Counted from the stretch's first letter, positions 16,327 to 25,143 are shown. The stretch: DNA of 64,000 nucleotides from Halomicrobium sp. LC1Hm (GCF_009617995.1 NZ_CP044129.1:2418001-2482000); one strand, 5' to 3'. The notes: generated by a model from the letters alone, not told the origin. Numbers and translations: made by a program.

Positions 16327-16476
16327 TCACTCCGAGTAGCCTTCTTGCAGGAACGCGCCCTCGGTCTCGTACACGGAGACGAGTTCCTCGATGAACGCCT
16401 CGTGTGACTCGTCGTCTTCCTTGTGAGCCTCGATGCGCTCGCTGAGTTCGTCGCTGAGTTCGATCGTGTGAGTCAT
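16327..16476 (-). CDS. Small acidic protein, 49 residues (DUF7557-like)
   Basis: A short frame reads MTHTIELSDELSERIEAHK, then EDDESHEAFIEELVSVYET and EGAFLQEGYSE before a TGA. The layout (one beta strand, then two acidic helices) resembles the ribbon-helix-helix-like antitoxin-type proteins common in haloarchaea, which I recall as DUF7557. It has good haloarchaeal codon use and a clear stop, but no toxin-like gene lies next to it, so a toxin-antitoxin role is not supported. It sits alone between menF and a TrmB gene. Confidence 0.7.
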   Translation of the reverse strand: MTHTIELSDELSERIEAHKEDDESHEAFIEELVSVYETEGAFLQEGYSE

Positions 16477-16624
16477 ACCTGGAACACCGCCACCACACAC
16501 GTCGAGGTCGGCGGTGAAATAACCCGCAGTCGGTCCAGACTATTGGCTGTCACCGTCGCGAGCTATTCGCGACCAGCGTCACGGGAGACTGCACAGACGG
16601 ACAGCTGGCGGTATCGAGACGGCT

Positions 16625-17692
16625 CTACTCGACGGCGTCCAGCCGGCGGAGCCTGACAGAGCGAGACTGGTAGTCTTCGATGAACGACCCCTTGCCGCCG
16701 ACGCTGACGATCCCGTCGCCGGTGTCGATGAAGAAGCTGTTTTCCAGCGTGAAGTCGTTGCTCGTGGGTTCGATGAACGCCTGTCTGATCTCGGTGATCG
16801 GGCCGGCCACCGTCGCCCCCGACTCGGTCTCGACTTCGGCGTGCAGGTCGACGCCGGCCTGTTCGTGTAAGGTCGCGTGCAGCGTCGCCTGCCGGAACCA
16901 GTCGTAGCTCCTGGGCAGTGGGTCCGGATCGGTGACGTACAGCTCCGTCGCGGCTGGCCAGTAGGCGCTGAAGTACATCCCGAGAATCGAACCAGACAGC
17001 TGGGGTTCCGAGACCGTCACGGCGACGTCGTCCGTGTGTGTGCCCGAGACGATCGTGGAGTCGCCGATCATCGCCGCCGCGTCGTCGACCGTGTAGACCA
17101 GCGGGAGACTCTCCCCCCAGTACCGGACCACGTCTGCGATCCCGGCGAACTCGCTGCCGTCGCCGTCGACCTCGTCCATCCCACCGATCAAGAGGAAGAC
17201 GACCACGTCGCTGTCGACGGCGGTGCGCAGCTCCGACTCGATCTCCGGGAAGACGTGCTCCGGAACCGCCAACAGCAGCTCCTGTGTCGCCGCCGAGATC
17301 GCGCTCTCGATGCGTTTGAGCGCCGTCTCGCGGGACTTGATCATCTGTATCTCCGGGGTCTCCGGCGTCGTCTCGTTGAAGCGCGCTTCGAGCGACGGCC
17401 TGATCGAGTCGAGGCGGTTCGAGAGATTCTCGATCGCCTCTGCGGGCGGCAGCGCCCGAATCGTCGTCGGAGAAGCGTGGTCGTTGACCCGCACGAGCCC
17501 CTTGCCTTCGAGGCGCTCGGCGATGTTGTACACCGCCCGCTGGGTCACGTCCGTCGTCTCAGAGACGGTACTGGTCGAGGCCTCCCCACATGCGAGCAAC
17601 GCGAGATACGTATCGATTTCCGTATCGGAAAGTCCGAAGACGCTCAGCTCCTCTCGGAGCTGTTCGTCGTCGTGTTCGTCTGAAGTCCCCAT
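16625..17692 (-). CDS. TrmB-family transcriptional regulator (sugar-responsive type)
   Basis: 355 residues. The N-terminal winged helix (FGLSDTEIDTYLALLACGEASTSTVSETTDVTQRAVYNIAERLEGKGLVRV) has the TrmB pattern. It is followed by a coiled helical linker and a PLD-like sensor region (LLLAVPEHVFPEIESELRTAVDSDVVVFLLIGG). The C-terminal beta domain (VDLHAEVETESGATVAGPITEIRQAF...FFIDTGDGIVSVGGKGSFIEDYQSRSVRLRRLD) is the sugar-binding part of TrmB proteins. It lies a little downstream of the sugar ABC operon ending at 18531, so it may control the maltodextrin-like system. A second TrmB-type gene is at 30014. Confidence 0.87.
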   Translation of the reverse strand: MGTSDEHDDEQLREELSVFGLSDTEIDTYLALLACGEASTSTVSETTDVTQRAVYNIAERLEGKGLVRVNDHASPTTIRALPPAEAIENLSNRLDSIRPSLEARFNETTPETPEIQMIKSRETALKRIESAISAATQELLLAVPEHVFPEIESELRTAVDSDVVVFLLIGGMDEVDGDGSEFAGIADVVRYWGESLPLVYTVDDAAAMIGDSTIVSGTHTDDVAVTVSEPQLSGSILGMYFSAYWPAATELYVTDPDPLPRSYDWFRQATLHATLHEQAGVDLHAEVETESGATVAGPITEIRQAFIEPTSNDFTLENSFFIDTGDGIVSVGGKGSFIEDYQSRSVRLRRLDAVE

Positions 17693-17799
17693 TACCAGTG
17701 CGGTAGAACGGCTCCGGCAATGTACGTGTTCATCTCGGAACCACCGCGGGTTCCGGTGAGCCCGCCGGGGCTCTCGTGAAGCAGGGATAGCCGGCGGTG

Positions 17800-18252
17800 T
17801 TAGTCCATGGCGACGGTGACGTAGCCGCCGAAGTCGAGGATGACTCGCTGTGTTCGGTCGCCAAAGACCGCCTTGCCGGTCGGCGAACGACGCTGCCCAG
17901 GCAGGAAGATGTGATCGCAGTCCGTCTCGTCGGCGAGTGTGATGATCCGGTCGGCCTGATCCTCGTCGGCGACCTCGACGCGCACGTCGTAGGCGATATC
18001 CTCACCCAGGACCTCCTTTGCCAGGTCCGAGACGTCGCTCGCGAGCCCGTCGAGGATCGCGCCCTCGTCGTAGGTGGTGTGTTCGACCTTCCCGATGGCG
18101 TCGAGCGTCTCCGCGACTTCCTCGTACTCGTCGGTCGTCACCAGCGAGAGGACGACGAGGTCGCTGTCCGAGCCGGCGGCGAACGAACGCGCGCGGTCCA
18201 GCAGTTGGCGATCACGATCGATATCTTCGACGACGACGAGCGCATCTGACAT
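17800..18252 (-). CDS. UspA-type universal stress protein
   Basis: 150 residues with the Usp fold: an opening beta strand ALVVVEDIDRDRQLLDRA, a middle VLSLVTTDEYEEVAETLDAI, and the C-terminal nucleotide-loop-like sequence HIFLPGQRRSPTGKAVFGDRTQRVILDFGGYVTVAMD. The ATG at 18252 starts directly before the first strand. A TATA-like TTTTAATG sits about 31-38 bases upstream, and an upstream ATG at 18282 overlaps it. Cytosolic; likely binds ATP; function in stress response unknown. Confidence 0.8.
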   Translation of the reverse strand: MSDALVVVEDIDRDRQLLDRARSFAAGSDSDLVVLSLVTTDEYEEVAETLDAIGKVEHTTYDEGAILDGLASDVSDLAKEVLGEDIAYDVRVEVADEDQADRIITLADETDCDHIFLPGQRRSPTGKAVFGDRTQRVILDFGGYVTVAMD

Positions 18253-18395
18253 TGTACTGGCTGTCACGTCAGCGTAGAACATTAAAACAGTGTCGCAGTC
18301 AGCGCGGGTCGTCGTCGCCCAGAACCGCCACGACGCCGCCCAGAACGGCCGATCGTTTACTATGGCGAATTACTGCTGGCGGACGACACACCGTG

Positions 18396-18475
18396 ATACT
18401 ACCGGCTGTACATCTGTGAACGATTTCGCCACCCCGGGGTGGCGAAGATCTTCACGAAGGTACAGCCGGCAGTAT
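18396..18475 (-). repeat. 80-bp palindromic repeat, copy 2
   Basis: It starts ATACTACCGGCTGT and ends ACAGCCGGCAGTAT. In reverse orientation it matches copy 1 closely: the two arms keep the same arm-specific differences (TTCGTGAAGATC in one arm, CTGTGAACGATT in the other). That shared asymmetry shows common descent rather than independent palindromes. It lies between the UspA gene and the tail of the sugar ABC operon. Confidence 0.88.
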
Positions 18476-18530
18476 GACGAGTGATCGCCACCTCGTGAGG
18501 TGAGGGGGCCGAGCGGGACGGTCGACAGTA

Positions 18531-18731
18531 TCAGCCGAGCAGTTCCTCGAAGGGGTCCCAGTCGGCGTAGATACACGCCGCCGAGCCGAGGAAGACGGCC
18601 CCGAGCATCGCGCCGCTGAGCACCGAGATCACGAACGTCCCCGTTCCGGGTTCGATCGTCGGCGTCGCCAGTCCGAGCAAGGCGAGCAACACCGCACTCG
18701 ACACGAAAAAGCCACGCAGGACGATCGTCAT
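18531..18731 (-). CDS. Two-helix mini membrane protein at the end of ABC operon A
   Basis: 66 residues: MTIVLRGFFVSSAVLLALLG forms helix 1. A PTIEPGTG turn follows, then helix 2 (FVISVLSGAMLGAVFLGSAACIY) and a short acidic tail DWDPFEELLG. The ATG overlaps the stop of the preceding 26-codon frame (18731). It resembles the 77-residue protein at 39770, which follows ABC operon B (PGSAAYVIALVDLLLVVG), in topology and in the PG-x3-aromatic-VI motif. It may be an accessory membrane subunit of the importer. Small proteins are easy to overcall, but the repeated context supports it. Confidence 0.6.
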   Translation of the reverse strand: MTIVLRGFFVSSAVLLALLGLATPTIEPGTGTFVISVLSGAMLGAVFLGSAACIYADWDPFEELLG

Positions 18732-18811
18732 CAGTGGGTACGCTCCGGTAGGGCCGCGTCGGTAATCGGGCTTTCGTTCGTCGCGTGGGTGTCGAGTGTG
18801 GTCGCGCCCAT
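18731..18811 (-). CDS. Candidate 26-residue micro-ORF in ABC operon A
   Basis: An ATG two bases past the last ABC ATPase stop codon opens a 26-residue frame starting MGATTLDTHATNESP. Its stop overlaps the start of the next small protein (TGATG). The tight overlap on both sides suggests translational coupling; the peptide itself has no recognisable feature. It could be only a ribosome bridge between the ATPase and the mini membrane protein. Confidence 0.35.
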   Translation of the reverse strand: MGATTLDTHATNESPITDAALPERTH

Positions 18812-18813
18812 GT

Positions 18814-19956
18814 TCAGTCGTTCAGTGTCGGCGACTCGGCGGCTTCGACGCCGTCGAGCGGTTCGCTCTCCCAGTACTCGTGGTCGGGATCGGTGCGGTG
18901 ACAGGCGGCACAGCGTTCGTTCGCCGTCGCCGCCTCCTCGCCCAGTTCCGGGGCCGTGGTGGTACAGGCTTCCCGAGCCTCCGGACAGCGGGTGTGGAAC
19001 CGACAGCCCGACGGCGGATTCACCGGGTCCGGGATGTCGATCGAGCGGACCGGCGGATCGGTCATCTCCTGTGCGGTCGGGTCCAGATCGGCGGTCGCCC
19101 AGCGCAGCACCTTCGTGTAGGGGTGCTGGGGGTCGTTCAGGACCTCGTCGGGCGGGCCGATCTCGACGATCTCCCCGAGATACATGATGCCGATGCGTCC
19201 GCCCGCCTCCTGTGCCAGATAGCGAGCGTTCGAGAGGTTGTGGCTGATGAACACGAACGAGGTGTTGAACTGTTCTTGCAGTTCCAGGAGGAGATTCATC
19301 GTCTCGACGCGCAGCGACACGTCGAGCGCCGAGACGGCCTCGTCGGCGAGGATCACGTCCGGATTCATCAGCAGGGCACGGACCAGCGCGATCCGTTGCT
19401 GTTCGCCCCCCGAGAGCTGGTGGGGGAACCGATGCGCGTAGTCTTCGGGTGGCTCCATGCCCACCCGGTCCAGCAGCGCGAAGATCCGCGCCCGGCGGTC
19501 CTCGGTGGACATCTCGGGGTCCCACTTCTTCAGGGGCGCTTCCAGCGTCGTCAGGACCTTCCGGTTGGGGTTGAGCGCCGCGCCGGGATCCTGGTGGATC
19601 ATCTGGAGGGAGCGCCGGATGTCGTCGAAGGGAACGGTCACGTCGCCGCGGCCGTCCTTGGCGTCCCACACGTCTTGGCCTCGGTAGGAGACGGTCCCAT
19701 CGGTGGGGCGCTGGACGCCGATGATCGTCTTGCCCAGCGTCGTCTTCCCGCACCCAGACTCCCCGACGAGTGCGAGCACGTCGTTCTCGGGGATGTCGAT
19801 CGACACGTCACTGACCGCCTGGACGGTCTCTGGCTCGTCGAACAGCGACTCGACGACGCCCTGCTCTTTCTCGAAGTCGACCGAGACGTTCTCCAGCGAC
19901 ATCACGATATCGTCGTCGTCCCGGGTGGTCCCCGTCGTCGTGGCGCGGTCGCTCAC
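18814..19956 (-). CDS. Opp/Dpp-type ABC transporter ATP-binding protein (DppF-like), system A
   Basis: 380 residues: Walker A VGESGCGKTT, Q-loop QMIHQDPGAALNPN, signature QLSGGEQQRIALVRALL, Walker B VILADEAVSALD, and H-loop FISHNLSNARY. The C-terminal oligopeptide-type extension carries the cysteine pattern GCRFHTRCPEAREAC that in relatives binds an iron-sulfur cluster. It pairs with the ATPase encoded just upstream (overlap GTGA). Substrates are inferred from context to be alpha-glucosides: GH13 genes lie across the divergent promoter. The GTG at 19956 is chosen for that overlap; a much longer frame through the upstream genes is an artefact. Confidence 0.88.
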   Translation of the reverse strand: MSDRATTTGTTRDDDDIVMSLENVSVDFEKEQGVVESLFDEPETVQAVSDVSIDIPENDVLALVGESGCGKTTLGKTIIGVQRPTDGTVSYRGQDVWDAKDGRGDVTVPFDDIRRSLQMIHQDPGAALNPNRKVLTTLEAPLKKWDPEMSTEDRRARIFALLDRVGMEPPEDYAHRFPHQLSGGEQQRIALVRALLMNPDVILADEAVSALDVSLRVETMNLLLELQEQFNTSFVFISHNLSNARYLAQEAGGRIGIMYLGEIVEIGPPDEVLNDPQHPYTKVLRWATADLDPTAQEMTDPPVRSIDIPDPVNPPSGCRFHTRCPEAREACTTTAPELGEEAATANERCAACHRTDPDHEYWESEPLDGVEAAESPTLND

Positions 19957-21008
19957 GCGTCGGACACCTCCGAGAGGTCGAACGGAACGGCGTCCTCGGC
20001 CTCGTCGTAGTGGAAGCAGGCCGAGCGGTGGTCGTCCTCGACGTCTATCCACGGCGGCGTCTCCTCGTGACACTCCCTGGTCGCGAGCGGACACCGCGGC
20101 GCGTAGTGACAGCCGTCGGGGACGTGGGCCGGGTTCGGCGCGGTCCCCTCGATCGGTCGCATCGAGTCGGTCGGCGCGTCGAGGTTCGGCACGGCCTGCA
20201 GCAGCGCCCGCGTGTAGGGGTGCTTCGAGTCGTGGGCGATCTGCGTTGCGGTGCCGACCTCCGCGAGTTCGAAGGCATAGAGGATCGCCAGTCGGTCGGC
20301 CAGTCCCGCGACCAGCGGGAGGTCGTGGGTGATAAAGAGGATCGTCAGGTCGTACTTCTCCTTGATGTCGGCCAGCAAGGAGAGGATCGAGCGCTGCATC
20401 AGCAGGTCGAGCGCCGCCGTCGGCTCGTCCATCAGGAGTACCTGCGGTTCGAGGATCAGGCTGAGTGCGATCAGCGCCCGCTGGCTCATCCCGCCCGAGA
20501 GTTCGTGGGCGTACGAGTCGAGCACGCGGTCGGGGTCGAGGTACAGGTCCGACAGCAACTGCCGGGCCCGGTCCATCCCCGCCTCCACGTCGTAGTCGTG
20601 GGCCGCCAGCGTCTCCTCGAAGTGCCCGCGGATCGACATGGTGGGGTTGAACGACGACAGCGCGCCCTGGAACACCATCGACACTTCCTCCCAGCGGAAC
20701 TCTTTGAGCTCCTCGGTCGAGAGGTCGAGAACGTCGACCGGTTCGCCGCCGTCCTCGGGGTGGTAGGTCACCTCCCCGGTCGTGATCCCGGGTTCCTCGA
20801 CGGCGTCCATCATGGCGTTTGCAAGCATCGACTTGCCGCTGCCGGACTCGCCGACGACGCCGAGGATCTCGCCCCGGCGGAGGTCGATCGACACGTCGTC
20901 CAGTACCATCGCGTCTCGGTGCTCCAGGTCGTAGGTGACACAGACGTTGCGGGCCTCGATGATCGGGTCCGCGCTGTCGGGGCCACCCTGCGTGCGTTGT
21001 CCTTGCAT
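19953..21008 (-). CDS. Opp/Dpp-type ABC transporter ATP-binding protein (DppD-like), system A
   Basis: 351 residues: Walker [12 protein letters not shown]-loop MVFQGALSSFNPTMSIRGHF, signature HELSGGMSQRALIALSL, Walker B VLLMDEPTAALD, H-loop FITHDLPLVAGLADR, and the C-terminal CHYAPRCPLATREC cluster. It forms a heterodimer with the DppF-like protein and powers the two permeases of the same operon. It has an immediate junction with the permease gene (stop at 21009). Archaeal Opp-family importers frequently carry sugars rather than peptides; the neighbours favour that here. Confidence 0.88.
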   Translation of the reverse strand: MQGQRTQGGPDSADPIIEARNVCVTYDLEHRDAMVLDDVSIDLRRGEILGVVGESGSGKSMLANAMMDAVEEPGITTGEVTYHPEDGGEPVDVLDLSTEELKEFRWEEVSMVFQGALSSFNPTMSIRGHFEETLAAHDYDVEAGMDRARQLLSDLYLDPDRVLDSYAHELSGGMSQRALIALSLILEPQVLLMDEPTAALDLLMQRSILSLLADIKEKYDLTILFITHDLPLVAGLADRLAILYAFELAEVGTATQIAHDSKHPYTRALLQAVPNLDAPTDSMRPIEGTAPNPAHVPDGCHYAPRCPLATRECHEETPPWIDVEDDHRSACFHYDEAEDAVPFDLSEVSDA

Positions 21009-22157
21009 TCAGATCCCTCCCTCGTCGTCGTCGCTCGCGACGGTCTCGGCGTGGCGGGCACGGACCCGCGGATTGAAGATCCGGTCGGCTCCCTGGGCCA
21101 GCAGCGTCAGGCCCAGCGCGAGGCCGATGACCGCGACCATCGGGACCAGCAGCCAGTGGAACGCGGCGGGCGAAGAGATCGCGCCGGCACGGTTGACGGC
21201 GGCGTTCATCATGACGCCCCAGTTGCTGCTGTTGTACGGCAAGACGCCGAGGAAGTACAGACCGACGACGCCGAAGATGACCGCACGAGCCTGCTGGACG
21301 AAGTTCATCGTGATGTAGGGCATCAGGTTCGGGACGATGTCCCCGGAGATGATGACCGAGGTCTCCATCCCCATGATGCGGGAGGCTTCGACGTACTCGG
21401 CGTCGCGCAGCGTCAACACCTGCGAGCGGATGGCGCGTGCCAGCCCCGCCCAGGCGTTGATCGTCACGAGGATCCCGATGACGACCGGGTTGCCCTCGAT
21501 CTGGAGCGCCGAGGCCAGCACGATCGTCAGCGGGAGCCCCGGAATAGTCATCATGACGTCGGTGACGACCATCAGCACCCGGTCGGCGGTGCCGCCCTTG
21601 TAGCCGGCGATGGTCCCGAAGACCGTCCCGAGACAGACCGTAAAGACCGCGCCGGAGGCGACCATGGTCAGCATCGACGGCGTGGCGTGGACCACCTGCG
21701 AGAGGAGGCTCACGCCGGACTGGGTCGTTCCCAGCGGGTACTCGAGCGTCCGGAAGGCCCCGATCAGATAGCCGCCCTGGTTGGGCGACGGTTCCGTGAC
21801 GAGCAGGAGTCCGACCGTCCCTACGAACAGGTAAAACAGGACGACGAGCACGCCCGTGCGCGCGCGCCAGTCGCTCCAGACGATCCGGGCCGGCGCGAGG
21901 AGTTTCTCGTCGATCCACTGTCGCCGCCGTTCGGCGTCGGTCATCGACACGTCGGCCATCTGTTGGAACTCCGAGACCGACGAGGAGCCCCCGTCGGCCG
22001 CGACGCGGCCGTTGCGGGCGTGGCCCGAGATGGCACCCCGCTCGGGCGTGCGATCCTCGTCGGTAAAGCGGTCGGGGTCGTCGGTGAGTCCGTCGACGAC
22101 AGCGCCGACGTCGCTCTCGTCCACGTCGTCCGCATCGTGACGATCAGTAGGACTCAC
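21009..22157 (-). CDS. Opp/Dpp-type ABC transporter permease (DppC-like), system A
   Basis: 382 residues. A long acidic cytosolic N-terminal stretch of about 100 residues is followed by six membrane helices and the permease loop EYVEASRIMGMETSVIISGDIVPNLMPYI, whose EAS...G...I...P spacing is the coupling motif. A GTG at 22157 was selected because a GGAGGT sequence stands about eight bases before it; a GTG at 22166 is also in frame. The gene overlaps the end of the DppB-like gene. The N-terminal extension is longer than usual for this family and mostly polar. Confidence 0.86.
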   Translation of the reverse strand: MSPTDRHDADDVDESDVGAVVDGLTDDPDRFTDEDRTPERGAISGHARNGRVAADGGSSSVSEFQQMADVSMTDAERRRQWIDEKLLAPARIVWSDWRARTGVLVVLFYLFVGTVGLLLVTEPSPNQGGYLIGAFRTLEYPLGTTQSGVSLLSQVVHATPSMLTMVASGAVFTVCLGTVFGTIAGYKGGTADRVLMVVTDVMMTIPGLPLTIVLASALQIEGNPVVIGILVTINAWAGLARAIRSQVLTLRDAEYVEASRIMGMETSVIISGDIVPNLMPYITMNFVQQARAVIFGVVGLYFLGVLPYNSSNWGVMMNAAVNRAGAISSPAAFHWLLVPMVAVIGLALGLTLLAQGADRIFNPRVRARHAETVASDDDEGGI

Positions 22158-23154
22158 GAGAGCCACCTCCCTTGGCTCGCGGATCGAGCACGCCGTAGGT
22201 CAGATCTGCGACGGTGATGCCGATGACCATCGCGATCGTGATGATGATGAACCCGCCCATCATCAGCGGGTAGTCCCGCGCGTTGATCCCCTGGATGAGG
22301 TAGAAGCCGACGCCGGGGTAGGCGAAGATGTTCTCGATGATGACCGCACCGCCGAAGACGGTGCCGATGGCGATCATCAGCCCGGTGTACATCGGCAGGA
22401 TAGCGTTGCGAGCGACGTAGCGCATCGCGATCCGCCGGGTCGAGAGGCCCCGCAGGCGTGCGACCCGGAGGTAGTCCTCCCCGAGCACGCGGATCGAGTT
22501 GCCCCGCATCGACAGCGCCCAGCCGCCGAACCCGACCAGCGCCATCGAGGCGATCGGCAGGGCACCGTGATAGAGGACGCTGCCCAGGAACGAGGCGTTG
22601 AAGCCGACGGTCAGCTCCGACGCGTACCGCCCGCCCGTCGGGAACAGCTGCATGCGGTAGCCCAGATACGAGACGAACAGCAGTGCGAGGACATAGCCCG
22701 GCGTCGAGTTCAGCACGAGCCCGACGCCCGTACTGGCCACGTCGAATCTCGATCCCTCTCTGTAGGCCATGAACGCGCCCAGCGAGACGCCGATGGTGAA
22801 CGCCAGGAACAGCGCCGTCGCCGTCAGGAACACCGTCCACGGGATGGCCGGCCCGATGATCGACATGACGGGGTCGCCGTAGCGCGTCGAGACGCCGAAG
22901 TCGCCCTGCAACATCGCGGCCATGTACTCGTAGTACTGGACGTACATGGGCTCGTTCACGGCGATGTTGGTCTGGGCCGCGATGCGAGCGTTGATCTCGG
23001 ACATCGAGAGGTCACTCCCGCCCTGCTGGACGGCCTGGGCCCGCAGGTAATCGAGCGGGCCGCCCGGCAGCAGTCGGACCAGTCCGAAGCTGGCCGAGAT
23101 CACCACGTAGACGGTGAGCACCGATTGCGCGATGCGTTTCAGTACGTAGCTCAT
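22144..23154 (-). CDS. Opp/Dpp-type ABC transporter permease (DppB-like), system A
   Basis: 336 residues starting MSYVLKRIAQSVLTVYVVISASFGLVRLLPGGPLDYLRAQ, the standard DppB opening. Periplasm-facing loops and six helices follow, with the coupling loop LGEDYLRVARLRGLSTRRIAMRYVARNAILPMYTG. It ends in LTYGVLDPRAKGGG. It begins seven bases after the binding-protein stop. The start is the ATG at 23154; the frame is open to 23388 but that part lies within the preceding gene. Confidence 0.87.
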   Translation of the reverse strand: MSYVLKRIAQSVLTVYVVISASFGLVRLLPGGPLDYLRAQAVQQGGSDLSMSEINARIAAQTNIAVNEPMYVQYYEYMAAMLQGDFGVSTRYGDPVMSIIGPAIPWTVFLTATALFLAFTIGVSLGAFMAYREGSRFDVASTGVGLVLNSTPGYVLALLFVSYLGYRMQLFPTGGRYASELTVGFNASFLGSVLYHGALPIASMALVGFGGWALSMRGNSIRVLGEDYLRVARLRGLSTRRIAMRYVARNAILPMYTGLMIAIGTVFGGAVIIENIFAYPGVGFYLIQGINARDYPLMMGGFIIITIAMVIGITVADLTYGVLDPRAKGGGSRESY

Positions 23155-23161
23155 GGCTCTC

Positions 23162-25048
23162 CTACTGGTTGGCTGTCGACAGCTCGTCGACGATGTCGAC
23201 GGGTGTGACGGTCTCGCTGTCGCGTTCCTCGTCGTGGAGGATCGGCGATTCGAACTCGCCTGGGAGGTTCCAGGCGTTCTTGGCGTCCCAGCTGTTGAAG
23301 ATCCAGTCGAAGTGGAAGTACGGGTACGAGTGGTCGTAGGAGGCCCATCCCTGGAGTCCGACGACGAAGTCGCCGTTGGAGTAGTCACTCCCCCAGTACG
23401 TGGAGTTGTCGAGCATGATGGACTCGGCCTTGATACCGAAGTCCTTGAGGTTCGAGACGATCGTCTCGACGCCGGTCACCCAGTCCGAGAAGCCCGACGG
23501 CCCCTTGATCGGCAGTTCGAGGGGCTCGCCGTCCTTCTGCCAGGTGCCGTTCTGTTTCTCGTAGCCGGCGTCGCGAAGCAGTGACGCGGCCGCTTCGGTC
23601 TGGGACTCGCCCGGACCGTAGGTCTCGAACTCGTCGACGACGCCCTCGAGCCAGCCGCCCTCGATCTGGTTGTTGAACTCGCCTGTCAGTCCGCTGGGGT
23701 AGGTGACCGCGAGCTTGGACTTGGTGCCCGCACCGGAGTTGAGCGCCGCGTTCTCGCGGTTGACGACGTGGGCGATCGCCTTGCGGACCCGGACATCGTC
23801 GACGGGCTCTTCCTCGAAGTTGAACATCAGCCCCATCCCCCAGTGACGCGGGATGAGACTGACCTGCATCGAGTCGGGCAGCTGGTTCAGCCGGTTCTGG
23901 GGCATGAACAGCGTCGCGGACCCGTCGGTCTCGTTGTTGATCAGCGAGTTCCAGCGCCCCTGGTTCTGTGGCTTGTAGAGATACTCGGCCTCGGGGACGT
24001 TGATGTTGTCCGCGTCCGGGTGGTCCTCGTACTTGGACACCAGCGTGCGCTGGCTGTCGGCGTCCTCGAACTGGAAGGGGCCACAGCCGACCGGTTCGGG
24101 GGTCGTGTCGTTGGTGAGGTCGCTGAGCGCCGACGCGCGCTCGTCCTCATCGGCGGCCTCGTCGAGTGCGGTGACGAACTCCCCGTAGGAGTCGTCGTGG
24201 GCGGTGAGGCGCTTGGGCTGGAGGTACGCGAGCAGGATCGTCTCGCTCGCGGGTTCGGCCAGCGTGATCTCGACTGTCGACTCGTCGACCGTCGTGACCC
24301 GGTCCGACACCGCGCCCATGTCCTCGGGCGCGACGAAGTTACCCAGGGAACCGCCGTTGTAGATGTCGAGCTTGACCTGGTTGGCCACGTCCGTCGCGGT
24401 GACGTCGTCGCCGTTGTGCCAGGTCAGCCCCTCGCGGACGGTGAGCGAGACCGTCTCCTCGCCGACTTCCCAGTCCTGGATGGCGTAGCCAGTGTACTCC
24501 TGGGTCGCGAGGTTGTACTTCATGAACCGATCGAACATCAGCCGACGGGCTTCGCCGTAGTTTTGCCCGTTCCAGGGGTTGTACTGCGAGTCCTGGGGGA
24601 CTGCCCACTGTGCGAAGGTCAGGCGGTCGTCGTCGGAGTCGTCCGTCGCCGTCCACTGACCCTCCCGCGGGAGCCACTCTGTGGGCCAGTACGTCTGGAC
24701 CGCGTCGCTGTCGGCACCGGGCACGTTCCAGTCGTCGGTCGACTGGAACGACTGGGCGAGCTTCTCCATGACCGGTAGGACCGGCAGCGTCTGGTTCGTG
24801 ATGTAGGCCAGTTCCTGGATCTTGCGCTGGGCCTCGCTGGTGGCCTGGACCTCGGTCGCGGTCTCGCTGTCGGTCGGGTCCGCGTCGGTCTCGTCGCCGC
24901 CGTCACCGGACGCCTCGGTCGCCGTCTGCTGGGCCTGCTGTCCGCCACAGCCCGCGAGGCCGGCGATGCCGGCCAGGCTGACGCCGCTGACGAAACGGCG
25001 ACGGGAGAGTATCGACTGGTGCTCGTGATCGGTATGATTATTCGCCAT
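23162..25048 (-). CDS. Family 5 extracellular solute-binding lipoprotein, system A
   Basis: 628 residues. The Tat signal SRRRFVSGVSLAGIAGLAGCGG contains twin arginines and a lipobox cysteine, so the protein is exported folded and lipid-anchored. An acidic Thr/Glu linker follows, then a family 5 (SBP_bac_5) fold with WNGQNYGEARRLMFDRFMKYN, TVREGLTWHNGDDVTATDV and YGPGESQTEAAASLLRDAGYEKQNGTW. It is the first gene of operon A and its likely substrate receptor. The AT-rich AATTTTTATT on the minus strand at 25078-25087 is the probable TATA element. The paralogue at 33587 has the same architecture. Confidence 0.9.
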   Translation of the reverse strand: MANNHTDHEHQSILSRRRFVSGVSLAGIAGLAGCGGQQAQQTATEASGDGGDETDADPTDSETATEVQATSEAQRKIQELAYITNQTLPVLPVMEKLAQSFQSTDDWNVPGADSDAVQTYWPTEWLPREGQWTATDDSDDDRLTFAQWAVPQDSQYNPWNGQNYGEARRLMFDRFMKYNLATQEYTGYAIQDWEVGEETVSLTVREGLTWHNGDDVTATDVANQVKLDIYNGGSLGNFVAPEDMGAVSDRVTTVDESTVEITLAEPASETILLAYLQPKRLTAHDDSYGEFVTALDEAADEDERASALSDLTNDTTPEPVGCGPFQFEDADSQRTLVSKYEDHPDADNINVPEAEYLYKPQNQGRWNSLINNETDGSATLFMPQNRLNQLPDSMQVSLIPRHWGMGLMFNFEEEPVDDVRVRKAIAHVVNRENAALNSGAGTKSKLAVTYPSGLTGEFNNQIEGGWLEGVVDEFETYGPGESQTEAAASLLRDAGYEKQNGTWQKDGEPLELPIKGPSGFSDWVTGVETIVSNLKDFGIKAESIMLDNSTYWGSDYSNGDFVVGLQGWASYDHSYPYFHFDWIFNSWDAKNAWNLPGEFESPILHDEERDSETVTPVDIVDELSTANQ

Positions 25049-25143
25049 GTTCGTCTACTGCTGTGGGACACCCCCACAATAAAAATTCCGGTAGAATAGG
25101 TTCTTCGCGATTCTCGCAGAACTTAAGTAGGAGTCTTGCTTCG

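Noticed and set aside
16327-16692. Toxin-antitoxin pair involving the 49-residue protein
   Set aside because: No short toxin-like frame adjoins it. The neighbours are menF and a full-length TrmB regulator.
18814-21918. Open frame of 1034 codons across the ABC operon A genes, minus strand
   Set aside because: Only its last 380 codons match an ATPase. The rest is an Arg/Pro-rich shadow of the DppC-like and DppD-like genes, which are intact in another frame.
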